The notes beneath the pieces were generated by a model. That model did not search any database. It had not been told where the DNA came from and saw nothing but the letters and a program-made list of their open reading frames with translations. From Manihot esculenta (Eukaryota > Streptophyta > Magnoliopsida > Malpighiales > Euphorbiaceae): 64,000 nucleotides of DNA. A program made the position numbers and the translations under genes. Within the stretch, counting starts at the first letter, position 1; each line of letters opens with the position of its first letter. Where the stretch lies: NCBI RefSeq assembly GCF_001659605.2, contig NC_035168.2:9046058-9110057 (forward strand). Direction: 5' to 3'. Positions 43,489-55,258 of the stretch are shown one piece after another.

Positions 43489-45748
43489 TGTAACGACCCA
43501 AAAATCGAACCGCTACCGGCGCTAGGATCCGGGTCGACTTAAGGCCGTCGGGACCCGTAGCAAGCCTAACATGCATCCTGTGAACCTGATTAATCCCATA
43601 CATGATCAACAACATACATAAAAATTAAAACTTTTCTTTCATACATTCTATCATACACCAAACTCAACCTGTGCATGCACTGAACATAGTTTTACTCATA
43701 CACTTGACCCCTCTGTGGAATCTCATCAATGCCCCTAATGGGTGGCATAACATGTGTTGAGTTGGTTTACATCTACATCATAAAACATCTAAGATCATGT
43801 AATAAAAGGGATAACAACATCCATAGGGTCAAGCACAACTTCTAATCCTCAATATCATTATACATAACATGACTATTCAAACTTTACATTATCTTACAAT
43901 TTATCATGTCTACTTTCTATCTATTACAAACACATGACTTTACTCTTCTTGACTTCTCAGTCTAGCCCGTACCTGCAATCCTGGGGGATTAGGGAAAAGG
44001 GGTGAGCTACTAGAGCCCAGTGAGCAGAATAATAGAAAACAACAATTAAAATCTCATGCCATCATGTAATGCAACACATCACAACAAATCACATCTCGGA
44101 TGGTATTGTCACCAATAGTCCTCTACATTCCAAAGTGCCGGGACGTAGAATGGGTACAACTGGTCTTTCTCTTAACATAACATATCATAACATTCCAATG
44201 TGCCAGGGACGTAGAATGGGTAAAACCTGGACTTTCTCTTACATAGTGCCAGGGACGTAGAATGGGTACAACCTGGACTTCCATACCATATCATGCCGTA
44301 ACATCATTATACCATATGAGGACTAAAGGGTCATCCAATAACCAATCCACATCAACATCATAAATGCAATGCAACATATTCGTGATTTCTAATGCAAACA
44401 ACCTAATTCATCACATGGCATTCATGATGCATGAACATGCTCAAAACTTTATAATTTATTTGCTTTAAACCGTAAAGGTTTATTCTACTCACCTCTTGGC
44501 TAGCTCTGACAAAGATTGATGCAGCTAACTCACTGCTGGGGTCCTCGGTTCCTCGAGTCCGAACCTACACAGGTGGACTCAAATGAGGGACCAAACAACT
44601 AGAACATAACTCTAAAAACATCCCCCAAAAACCCCCTAAAACACCTCAAAACAATCATGCAAAATCATGCAAAGGAAGGCTGAACAGGGCAGGTTCGGCG
44701 GCACCTTCGGCGGCCGAAAGTCCCTCCAGAGCCAAAACCCAGGTAGGTTCGGCGGCACCTTCGGCGGCCGAAAGTCCCAGACAGAGACGAAAGTCTCTTT
44801 TCGGGGGCAGGCTTCGGCAGCCGAAAGGCTTGCCTCCCCAGCCATGTTCGGCGGCCGAAAGTCCTTCGGCTGCCGAACCTGGTTTCTACCAAAGGGCAGA
44901 AACTTGGCTCCTCTATGCGCATTTGCCTCCAAAACTTCCAATCATGCATAAACTTATTCTACAACACACATACTCAAGCATACAAGTTCCTAGGGGCTTC
45001 AAACCAACTAAAACCCCATCTACAACACATCAAACAACACAAATCCAACATACATTTCCCATAATCCAACAAAAACCCAAAAACTCATAAAACCCTACAC
45101 ATGCATTTCTACTTCAAGAATCAACTTAAAACTTGTTAAAAACATATAGTGAGCTCAAGATCGGCCCTTACCTCTTGAAGATCGAGAGGAAAACGACCCT
45201 AGCTCGAAGATGGGAGAGATTTGAGTTCTTGAACCTCAAAGCTCCAAAACTCGCTTTAAACTCGAAAATCTTCAAAACAAGATGAAAACTCATAAGAAAA
45301 ACATGAGATCTCGAAGGGAGAAGCTCAAAACAGAGGAGGGGCGGTGGAGAACTTACCTTGGCCGAAAACGGGAAGAAAAGCTTGCCCGTTTCGGCCATGG
45401 GGTCATTTTATAGGGCTGTCCTTACCACCTTTCGGCGGCCTAACGTGCCCCCACAGCGCATGCAAGTTCGGCGGCCAAACCTTGGCTGGTTTAAACAAGG
45501 CTTTCGGAGGCCTAAAGCGCTCCCAAAACCTCCCCACGTTCGGCGGCCGAACATGACTTTCGGCGGCCGAACCTGGCAAAGTCTCCAAGGCCCTCTCCAC
45601 TCAAAACATTGTTTTATTTTCATTAAAAACCATAAAATACATCAAAACATTTTAAGAAAACATGGTTTTACCCTTCTAGGGGTCTCCGACATCCGAGATT
45701 CCCCCGGACGGTAGGAATTCCGATACCGGAGTCTAGCCGAGTATTACA
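43489..45748 (-). repeat. E4 3' LTR
   Basis: Inverted: TGTAACGACCCAAAAATC at the left and GAGTATTACA at 45748, 2260 bp. P1 clusters at 44693-44885 and 45434-45575. An irregular three-copy GGGACGTAGAATGGGTA minisatellite lies at about 44140-44285. Inverted TATA at 45405-45412. Compared with the 5' LTR it has 32 extra bases near 44908, between AAACTT repeats, and lacks one 19-bp P1 unit near 45470. Confidence 0.97.
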
Positions 45749-45750
45749 TT

Positions 45751-45762
45751 ATCCCCCCCTTA
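45751..45762 (-). other. E4 polypurine tract
   Basis: ATCCCCCCCTTA on the plus strand, that is a TAAGGGGGGGAT purine run on the element strand, directly inside the 3' LTR. It is followed by the conserved ACATTCGTCCCCGAATGTTC block. Confidence 0.85.
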
Positions 45763-45856
45763 AGAACATTCGTCCCCGAATGTTCTTCAACTAGCATATA
45801 GCATGGCATACACATATCATACATACAAAGCACATAAAAATCACAAGGAACGAACC

Positions 45857-48800
45857 TCAGAAAAGATAAGGGTATTGCTGGAGCATGGACTCCCGTGTCT
45901 CCCAAGTGCATTCTTCCATATTGTGGTAGTTCCACAGGACTTTCACCATCGGGATTTCCTTGTTTCTCAGCTTCCTGATCTGGGTGTCTATGATCCGCAC
46001 TGGCTGCTCAACATATGTGAGATCCTCTTGGATCTCCACATCAGGCTCACTAAGAACCTTGCCCGGATCTGACACAAACTTCCTCAACATTGAAACATGG
46101 AAAACCGGATGGATTCTTGCCATTGAAGCAGGCAATTCTAGCTTGTACGACACATTCCCAATCTTCTGCAAGATTTCAAAGGGTCCGATGTATCATGGGG
46201 CTAGTTTACCTTTCTTCCCAAAGCGAACCACTCCTTTCATAGGAGACACCTTGAGCAATACCAGATCCCCCTCCTGAAACTCTACTTGCCGTCTGCGGAT
46301 ATCTGCATAGCTCTTCTGTCTGCTTGCAGCTGTCTTGATCCTCTCTCTGATTATGGGTACCACCCTGCTGGTAATCTCTACTAGCTCAGGCCCTGCCAAG
46401 GCCTTTTCTCCAACTTCTTCCCAGCAAACAGGTGATCTGCACTTCCTTCAATATAAAGCTTCATATGGAGCCATCCCGATGCTAGCATGATGGTTGTTAT
46501 TGTAGGAAAACTCCACCAAAGGTAGATGCTACCTCCAAGAACCGCCAAAATCCAGCACACACATTCTGAGCATATCCTCGATAGTCTGGATGGTCCTTTC
46601 TGACTGTCCATCAGTCTGGGGGTGGAAGGCAGTACTGAAATCCAACCTGGTACCCATGGCATTCTGCAGACTCCGCCAAAACCTGGAGGTGAACTGGGGC
46701 CCTCTATCAGACACTATTGAAACAAGAACCCCATGCAGCCTGACGATCTCATCCACATATACCTGCGCCAACTTGTCCATAGAGTAGCCACTCCTGACAG
46801 GGATGAAGTGAGCAGATTTGGTGAGTCTGTCCACAATCACCCACAAGGAGTCCAATCTGTTGGACGTCGCCGGTAACCCCACTACGAAGTCCATAGCTAT
46901 ATTCTCCCATTTCCACTCTGGAATAGGTAGCGGGTTAAGCATTCCAGCCGGCTTCTGATGTTCTAGCTTCACCCTCTAACACACTTCGCAGGCTGACACA
47001 AACTGTGCCACTTCTTTCTTCATCGCTGGCCACCAATAAACTTTCTTCAAATCTTGATACATCTTGGTGGCTCCGGGGTGAACGCTGTATCTTGCATTAT
47101 GAGCCTCTCTCATAATGTCTCCTTTTAGCCCTATGTCATCTGGTACACAAAGTCTGCTCCCATAGCGGAGGATCCCCTTACTGTCAAATCTGAACTCACT
47201 GTCCTTGCCTGACTGAACAGTCCTGGCAATCTTCACTAACTCTGGGTCCTCATGCTGTTTCTGAGCCACCTGCTCCAGAAACACAGGTGTCACTCTCATT
47301 TGGGCCACTAAAGCACCTGTACCAGACAACTCCAACTGTAGACCTTCATCAATGAGCTTGTAAAACTCCTTCACCACTGGTCTCCTCTCTGCCGTGATGT
47401 GGGATAGACTGCCTAGTGACTTCCGGCTTAGGGCGTCTGCCACGACATTCGCCTTACCCGAATGATACTGAATCTTGCAATCATAGTCACTCAGCAGCTC
47501 TACCCACCTTCTCTGTCTCAAGTTCAAATCTCTTTGACTCAGGATGTACTGCAGGCTCTTATGATCTGTAAAGATCTCACATTTTACCCCATAGAGGTAG
47601 TGCCTCCACATCTTGAGTGCAAAGATTACTGCTGCCATCTCAAGGTCATGTGTGGGGTAATTCAACTCATGCTTCTTTAGCTGCCTAGAAGCATAAGCGA
47701 TCACCCTCTCATTCTGCATTAGTACACAACCCAGTCCCACACGGGACGCATCACAAAAGACTGTAAAGTCTTCATCACTAGATGGCAGAGCTAACACTGG
47801 TGCTGAAGTCAACCTCTTCTTAAGCTCTTCAAAACTCTCTTCGCACTGGTCGGTCCACACAAACTTCTGATTCTTCCTGGTTAACCTGGTCAGAGGAGCT
47901 GCAATCTTTGAGAAGTCCTGAACGAACCTCCTGTAGTAACCTGCCAAACCCAAGAAACTCCTGATCTCTGTTACTGAAGTGGGTCTAGGCCAGTTAGCCA
48001 CAGCTTCTACCTTCTTGGGGTCCACCTCTATTCCATTCTCTGACACTACATGCCCCAAGAACGAAATGCTCCTCAACCAGAACTCACACTTAGAGAACTT
48101 GGCATACAAGCCATGTTCCCTCAAGGTCTGCAAAACCAACCGCAGATGATGGGCATGCTCCTCTGCCTTCCTGGAATACACTAAGATATCATCTATGAAG
48201 ACAATAACAAAGTGATCCAGGTATTGACTAAACACTCTGTTCATGAGATCCATGAATGCTGCAGGGGCGTTGGTTAACCCGAACGGCATTACAAGGAACT
48301 CAAAATGCCCATATCTGGTCCTGAAAGCTGTCTTCGGCACATCCTCTTCTCTTATCCTTAGCTGATGGTACCCCGATCTCAGATCTATTTTGGAGAAACA
48401 ACCTGCTCCGGCTAGTTGGTCAAATAGATCGTCGATCCTAGGCAACGGGTACTTATTCTTGGTAGTGACTTTGTTCAACTGCCTGTAGTCGATACAAAGT
48501 CTAAGGGATCCATCCTTCTTCCTGACAAACAAGACTGGTGCACCCCAAGGTGAGGTGCTCGGTCGGATGAAGCCCTTTTCTACCAGCTCTGACAACTGTT
48601 CCTTCAATTCTTTCAACTCGGCTGGAGCCATCCTGTAGGGAGGGATAGAGATCGGTCGGGTTCTAGGCATCAGTTCTATCTCGAACTCTATCTCCCTAGC
48701 AGGTGGTAAACCTGCCAGCTCGTCTGGGAAGACATCTAGAAACTCTCTAACCACTGGCACCGAGGCGAGCTCTCTAACCTGACTGCTAAGCTCTCTCACA

Positions 48801-50842
48801 TGAGCCAAATACCCCTGACATCCCTTCCTAAGCAACCTACGAGCCTGAAGAGCTGATATCAGACCTCTAGGTGTACCCCTCCTGTCTCCCCTGAAGACAA
48901 CCTCTGACCCATCCTGACCTCTGAACCTGACTACCTTGTCCCTGCAGTCCAAGGTAGCACCATGGGTAGATAACCAGTCCATCCCTAGAATGACGTCAAA
49001 ATCTGTCAAGTCTAGAACCACAAGGTCGGCGGAAAGGCATCTTCCCTCAACAAAGACTGGACTGCACTGGCAGACTGACTCTGCCACTGATGGATCACAC
49101 TTGGGTCCACTGACCCAGAGAGGCCACTCTAACTCAGAGATCATCAACCCTAACCTCTGAACGGCTCTCGGAGCAATAAAAGAATGAGATGCACCAGGGT
49201 CTATCAAGGCATACACATCTGAACAACCAATGACTAAATTACCTGCCACCACGATGTTAGATGTATCTGCCTCTTGTTGAGTCATTGTGAAGATCCGTGC
49301 TGGAGCTGATGGACCTTCACCTCTGAAACCCGCTGAAGAAGAGGCTGCTCCTCTCCCTCTACCTCGGCCACTGGCCTGAGTCGTGGCTGGAGCTGCTGGC
49401 TGAGCCACACTACCAGAAGCTGTCTGCTGAGACTGTGCTCCAAAAGCTGCCCTAGGACACTCCCGAGCCATGTGTCCCTCTTGTCCGCATCTGAAGCAGG
49501 CTGTTGTCCCAGCCCGGCAAACTCCCCTGTGTGGCCTACCACACTTTGCACAAACTGCATTATCCGCACCAGAGCTCGAGCCACTACCTAGTCCCAGACT
49601 GGATTTGACCTTGTTCTAAAACTTGTTCTTCTTGGGCTTCCTAGTGGTGTTACTCCACTTTTTGCTACCTGAAGCTGCTGCACTCAGAGAAGAAGAGCCT
49701 GGGATCTTGGAACCAGAAGGCTGTGCCACAGACTGTCTGACTGTTCCCTGAACGATGGCACTGGCCTCCATTTTCCTGGCCATATCCACTATGGCATGGA
49801 AGCTCTCCCTATCTGCTGACTGGATCAAGGAGGAATATCTGGAGTGGAGTTTCATGATATACCTCCTTGACCTTTTCTGGTCTGAGTCAAGATTTTGCCC
49901 TGCAAATGGCAACAGCTCCAAGAATCTGTCTGTGAACTCCTCTACACTCATCTCATCAGTCTGCCTCAACTGCTCAAACTCTATCATCTTCAGCTCCCTT
50001 GAACTATCTGGGAAAGCCCATCCTGCAAACTCGTTTGCAAACTCTTCCCAAGACATGTTGTCCACCCTCGGGTTCACATAATTCTTGAACCACTCTCGTG
50101 CCTTCTTGCACTTAAGCGTGAACCCGGCCATCTGAATGGCTCTACTGTCATCAGCCCCAATCTCATCTGTGATCACCTTAACCCTTTCAAGATACACAAA
50201 TGGGTCATCCCCTTTTTCATACTGAGGAGCACCCAGTTTCATGTAGTCGGTCATCTTGACCTTGCTCCCACTGGCTGAGCTAGGTCTAGAAGGTTGAGTA
50301 ACTGGGGCTGTTGGTTCTGTAGGTGGTGGAGGTGGTGCAACATTTTCTGAGGTAGGGTTTGCTGGATTTGGATAGTAAGGTGGGGGTGGATACATTGGGT
50401 ATTGTGAATATGGTGGGTAGTAGGGTGGGTATGGCATCTGTGTGGGATAAGGGGTGAAGCTAGGGTAATCCGATGTACCTCCCATCGAATACCCGGGATT
50501 TTGTGAGAAGTGTGGGTAGTGGGGTGGCTGAACAAATCCCGAGGCCTGAGTGCCTCCTTGGGACTCTCCCATTCCCTCTTCTGACATGCTAACTCCCAGA
50601 CTGCCATCCCTCCTCTGCTCTACATCCATATCATCCCCCATGTCTTCTGACATTCCTCCCTGAATTGTTCCCCTCACTGATCTGCTCCTTCCCAGATCCA
50701 AAGACCTTCTAGGGTCTCTTACTTCTCTTTCTCTGTTAGACCTACTAGACATTGCCCTAGGCAATGTAGGAGGACGGGCGCTCATGCCCTCATCCACAGG
50801 TGGCACTCCAGTCAATCGTGCAAATCGACGAGTTCCTCTCAT
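45857..50842 (-). pseudogene. E4 gag-pol polyprotein (Tekay), five stops, catalytic sites intact
   Basis: One frame of 1662 codons from ATG 50842 (MRGTRRFARLTGVPP) to TGA 45857, with no frameshift. Order: Pro/Tyr-rich Gag, Gag core (EWFKNYV, FANEFAGWAFPDSSRE), zinc knuckle [14 protein letters not shown] (about 49459-49500), protease DPGA (49191-49202), RT with FIDD (Asp codons 48188-48193), RNase H (about 47450-47830), integrase zinc region, and a core with Asp at 46889-46891, Asp at 46706-46708 and Glu at about 46598-46600. The chromodomain-like tail is at about 45860-46010. Stops: TAG 49616-49618 (for Trp), TAG 46976-46978 (for Gln), TAG 46529-46531 (for Gln), TGA 46448-46450 (for Gly) and TGA 46193-46195 (for Arg). 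The 831-codon segment 46976-49471 covers protease to the integrase zinc region without a break. Confidence 0.97.
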
Positions 50843-51088
50843 CCTGTTTTCTGAAAGGCAGCACACAACAAGCAAACATTAGCATCATATGGTTCATGCG
50901 GGCACACATGAACCCTCATCACATACATCACATATCATTAATGCACATGCATATAATCATGGCATTTCACATGATCATGCAAGACAGGACTCCACATCCT
51001 ATCCTAGTGGACATTATCTTCCTATTGTGCTTGACCTTCTATAACATCTATGAGCCCGACACTCTAGGTCCGACCATATGAACCTAGG
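50843..51088 (-). other. E4 5' leader
   Basis: Noncoding leader between gag and the primer site, uninterrupted. It shows the order that E1 split in E2 (GACAGGACTC then CACATCCTATCC, near 50982-51004). Confidence 0.85.
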
Positions 51089-51100
51089 GCTCTGATACCA
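51089..51100 (-). other. E4 primer-binding site (initiator Met-tRNA)
   Basis: GCTCTGATACCA on the plus strand, the complement of TGGTATCAGAGC, three bases from the 5' LTR. Confidence 0.9.
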
Positions 51101-51103
51101 TTC

Positions 51104-53352
51104 TGTAACGACCCGAAAATCGGACCGCTACCGGCGCTAGGATCCGGGTCGACTTAAGGCCGCCGGGACCCGTAGCAAGCCTAACATGCATCCTGTGAAC
51201 CTGATTAATCCCATACATGATCAACAACATACATAAAAATTAAAACTTTTCTTTCATACATTCTATCATACACCAAACTCAACCTGTGCATGCACTGAAC
51301 ATAGTCTTAATCATAAACTTGACCCCTCTGTGGGATCTCATCAATGCCCCCAATGGGTGGCATAACATGTGTTGAGTTGGTTTACATCTACATCATAAAA
51401 CATCTAAGATCATGTAATAAAAGGGATAACAACATCCATAGGGTCAAGCACAACTTCTAATCCTCAATATCATTATACATAACATGACTATTCAAACTTT
51501 ACATTATCTTACAATTTATCATGTCCACTTTCTATCTATTACAAACACATGACTTTACTTTTCTTGACTTCTCAGTCTAGCCCGTACCTGCAATCCTGGG
51601 GGATTAGGGAAAAGGGGTGAGCTACTAGAGCCCAGTGAGCAGAATAATAGAAAACAACATTTAAAATCTCATGCCATCATGTAATGCAACACATCACAAC
51701 AAATCACATCTCGGATGGTATTGTCACCAATAGTCCTTTACATTCCAAAGTGCCGGGACGTAGAATGGGTACAACTGGTCTTTCTCTTAACATAACATAT
51801 CATAACATTCCAATGTGCCAGGGACGTAGAATGGGTAAAACCTGGACTTTCTCTTACATAGTGCCAGGGACGTAGAATGGGTACAACCTGGACTTCCATA
51901 CCATATCATGCCGTAACATCATCATACCATATGAGGACTAAAGGGTCATCCAATAACCAATTCACATCAACATCATAAATGCAATGCAACATATTCGTGA
52001 TTTCTAATGCAAACAACCTAATTCATCACATGGCATTCATGATGTATGAACATGCTCAAAACTTTATAATTTATTTGCTTTAAACCGTAAAGGTTTATTC
52101 TACTCACCTCTTGGCTAGCTCTGACAAAGACTGATGCAGCTAACTCACTGCTGGGGTCCTCGGTTCCTCGGGTCTGAACCTACACAGGTGGACTCAAATG
52201 AGGGACTAAACAACTAGAACATAACTCTAAAAACATCCCCCAAAAACCCCCTAAAACACCTCAAAAAAATCATGCAAAATCATGCAAAGGAAGGCTGAAC
52301 AGGGCAGGTTCGGCGGCACCTTCGGCGGCCGAAAGTCCCTCTAGAGCCGAAACCCAGGCAGGTTCGGCGGCACCTTCGGCGGCCGAAAGTCCCAGACAGA
52401 GATGAAAGTCTCTTTTCGGGGGCAGGCTTCGGCAGCCGAAAGGCTTGCCTCCCCAGCCATGTTCGGCGGCCGAAAGTCCTTCGGCTGCCGAACCTGGTTT
52501 TTGCCAAAGGGCAGAAACTTCCAATCATGCATAAACTTATTCTACAACACACATACTCAAGCATACAAGTTCCTAGGGGCTTCAAACCAACTAAAACCCC
52601 ATCTACAACACATCAAACAACACAAATCCAACATACATTTCCCATAATCCAACAAAAACCCAAAAACTCATAAAACCCTACACATGCATTTCTACTTCAA
52701 GAATCAACTTAAAACTTGTTAAAAACATATAGTAAGCTCAAGATCGGCCCTTACCTCTTGAAGATCGAGAGGAAAACGACCCTAGCTCAAAGATGGGAGA
52801 GATTTGAGTTCTTGAACCTCAAAGCTCCAAAACTCGCTTTAAACTCGAAAATCTTCAAAACAAGATGAAAACTCATAAGAAAAACATGAAATCTCGAAGG
52901 GAGAAGCTCAAAACAGAGGAGGGGCAGTGGAGAACTTACCTTGGCCGAAAACGGGAAGAAAAGCTTGCCCGTTTGGGCCATGGGGTCCTTTTATAGGGCT
53001 GTCCTTACCACCTTTCGGCGGCCTAACGTGCCCCCACAGCGCATGCAAGTTCAGCGGCCGAACATGAGGTTCAGCGGCCGAACCTTGGCTGGTTTAAACA
53101 AGGCTTTCGAAGGCCTAAAGCGCTCCCAAAACCTTCCCACGTTCGGCGGCCGAACATGACTTTCGGCGGCCGAACCTGGCAAAGTCTCCAAGGCCCTTTC
53201 CACTCAAAACTTGGTTTTATTTTCATTAAAAACCATAAAATACATCAAAAAAATTTTAAGAAAACATTGTTTTACCCTTCTAGGGGTCTCCGACATCCGA
53301 GATTCTACCGGACGGTAGGAATTCCGATACCGAAGTCTAGCCGGGTATTACA
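51104..53352 (-). repeat. E4 5' LTR
   Basis: Inverted: TGTAACGACCCGAAAATC at the left and GGGTATTACA at 53352, 2249 bp. P1 clusters at about 52306-52500 and 53015-53180. Inverted TATA at 52988-52995. It retains a P1 unit near 53050-53068 that the 3' LTR lacks. Otherwise it is close to identical to the 3' LTR by eye. Confidence 0.97.
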
Positions 53353-53464
53353 TAAAGCTTGTGACATGTTGCCCTTGGATTTAATGAATCTCGATGATAT
53401 GGGTCTACTGTGCAAAAATTGTGCTATGTTTTCTCTTTGTCCTCTAGGTCCCATCATCCTATGA

Positions 53465-54887
53465 TAAGGCCGAGTTTTCAAGGGAGGTGTTGTACGCACT
53501 ACTCCTATTCTCCCTACTCCATCTATGGCTAACCCTCTATTTAATGCCCAGTAAGCATTTCAAGCTCTCAATACCAGAATTGATCATATGGAAAATCACT
53601 TTGAAAATATCTTGGAGCGCATTGCTACTCATCTAGCATGCCTAGCAAACAAAGTCAACGACATGCAGGCCACAATTCATTCCACAGACCAGCAGCGACA
53701 GTAGGAGGCAATGGCATCCTTCCTTACACCGGTAAACTCTCTTCTTGCTTTATACTGTGATCTAAGTGTGGGGGAAAGCTGGACATATACCTGCTTTAGT
53801 TGCCTTAATTTTTTTTTTACATTGAGGACCATGTGATCCAAGTGTGGGGGAGAGTCTGTCCATATACATGGAGCTCAACTGTTCTGTTTTTGTGTTCTTT
53901 AGTATTAGCTTTATTTTCTTTTATTGTAATTATTCTTTATTCTGTTTGATTTATTTATTTTCTTTTTAGTTGAAAAAAATAACTTTCAGAGTTAAATTAA
54001 ATTATTTTAGATAGCTAATACAAATGGCATTCTCTTATCTTTTTATGCAAATCATTACGAGATTCTAACATTTTTTTTATGAGTTTAAATGTGTAAACTT
54101 ATATTTAAGTAAATTGATATTGCTTGATAAAAGACCAATAGTGCATTTTAAAACTTTACTTTAACCTACTGTAGTAAGTCTTAACACTTTCCCATGGAAC
54201 TAAGCTTTCAGTTCAAAAAAAAAATATTAATAATAGTGAGTGGTTTACCAACATTGGCTGGTTCAAATGGTACAACATTTGTTCCCCTTAAGCAAGGGAT
54301 ATCTCTTATGAATGGAGAAAGCTAGTGATTGGGAGAATTATACCCCGTAGGGACTGTTAATAGTTTGAAACATACCACTAATGATATGATTTACCATCAC
54401 CGGTTGGTTAGGGTGGTTTGGGCCCATTCCCTTTAAGCAAGGGATGTCCTATGTGAATGGAGAAAACTAGTATTGTGAGAGTATATCCTTATAGGAGCCA
54501 ACAAAAATCTCAAAATAAAAATAATAATAATAATAAAATAAATAAATAAATAAAAACTGAATTCTTGTGTTCCTTGGTGAAAATTATAAAGAGACCTTCT
54601 TGGTTGGTTGGGTATGAGTTTCTTTATGCACTAACTTAAGAATTTGATTGAACTTAATTGTATGATCACATATTAAGAATGATTTTATTGCATTTCAGCT
54701 TTGAAAATTGTATTAGTATTTCTTTTATGATTTGTATACACTGATGAGATTTTGCTGTGGCATGCTAGTTGCTTAAAGTAAATTAACTTAACTCTTTGAG
54801 CCATTGATTATGGATAGCTTTTGTGTGTCCTTTTTGATTGATGAGTACGTACTTGAGGACAAGTCTGATCTAAGTGTGGGGTTATTT
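53465..54887 (+). other. Athila-C 3' noncoding region with polypurine blocks
   Basis: No clear gene. A short coiled-coil peptide remnant (TRIDHMENHFENIL, about 53570-53612) matches one in Athila-D. Signature blocks are CTAAGTGTGGGGG near 53762, TTGAGGACC...AAGTGTGGGGG at 53823-53850 and TTGAGGACAA...TAAGTGTGGGG at 54853-54881. A tandem-like pair (TTAAGCAAGGGATATC and TTTAAGCAAGGGATGTC) lies near 54290 and 54430. A (AAT)n/(AAAT)n run is at 54525-54556. Confidence 0.65.
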
Positions 54888-55258
54888 TGTAGTTTTAATA
54901 TTCTAAAACACTTAAAAATTGAGTTTGATTTTATTTACAACATGTTGATTCGTTTGAATTTTGATATCTTGATAGGTTAAATAAGGATTGGAAAATAATA
55001 AGAGAAAAATCCAATTTGAACTCTATATTTTAAAATCAAACATGGACATAATTAAATTCATAGAAGGATAAGAAGCAGAGTCATACTTAAACTCTAATTT
55101 TCAGATGAACTGTATTATGGACTACGTTATAGGCATAACATACTTGACGAACAAAGTCCAGTTTCAAATTCGAGAAACAAATAGATAACTCTCATCTACC
55201 AAGATGTACTCAACGTTGATTTTAGCTACTTGTATTTAGGTTAAGTTAGGACTCCTAG
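54888..55258 (+). repeat. Start of the presumed Athila-C 3' LTR
   Basis: TGTAGTTTTAATATTC follows the terminal polypurine block, as in Athila-B and -D. It is cut at 55258 by a solo Tekay LTR. It probably continues at 57251, where a TATAAAAAG box (57259-57267) suits the middle of an LTR. The 3' end of this LTR is not identified with confidence. Confidence 0.55.

Larger units (their letters stand above)
43489..53352 (-). mobile_element. E4: full-length minus-strand Tekay-type chromovirus
   Basis: 9864 bp with a perfect TAAAG duplication (43484-43488 and 53353-53357). LTRs are 43489-45748 (3') and 51104-53352 (5'). The Met-tRNA primer site, polypurine tract and a single-frame gag-pol with five stops are present. 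Of the window's Tekay elements it is the best preserved. Confidence 0.97.
42445..53464 (+). pseudogene. ATHILA/env-like third frame of Athila-C, split by E4
   Basis: The third Athila frame, placed downstream of pol and often called env-like. The Pfam ATHILA ORF family is the likely match. A Pro/Ser/Thr-rich start (about 42445-42650) is followed by a domain with YYELIWEFYSIFSVDS, a TGA at 43032-43034, then SLTEFNRILGLID, LLAYSFLGRKDSLGILSKTEVFFLWYM and ILGHIVTHITLHEGLIDL. It is cut by E4 at 43489 after the LHK peptide. It resumes at 53358 in the phase expected once E4 and its 5-bp duplication are removed, and ends at a TGA (53462-53464). No transmembrane segment is obvious. The exact start is unclear. 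Confidence 0.6.
40088..55258 (+). mobile_element. Athila-C: old Athila-class element with env-like frame, host of E2 and E4
   Basis: Recognisable parts are the gag end (40088-40610), protease (40823-41278), a tail resembling the end of integrase (about 41580-41660), the ATHILA/env-like frame (42445-43488 and 53353-53464), a 3' noncoding region (53465-54887) and an LTR start (54888). RT, RNase H and the integrase core are missing. It is cut on the left by E2 and internally by E4. It is the most degraded and divergent of the four Athila elements, consistent with being the oldest layer. Confidence 0.75.
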
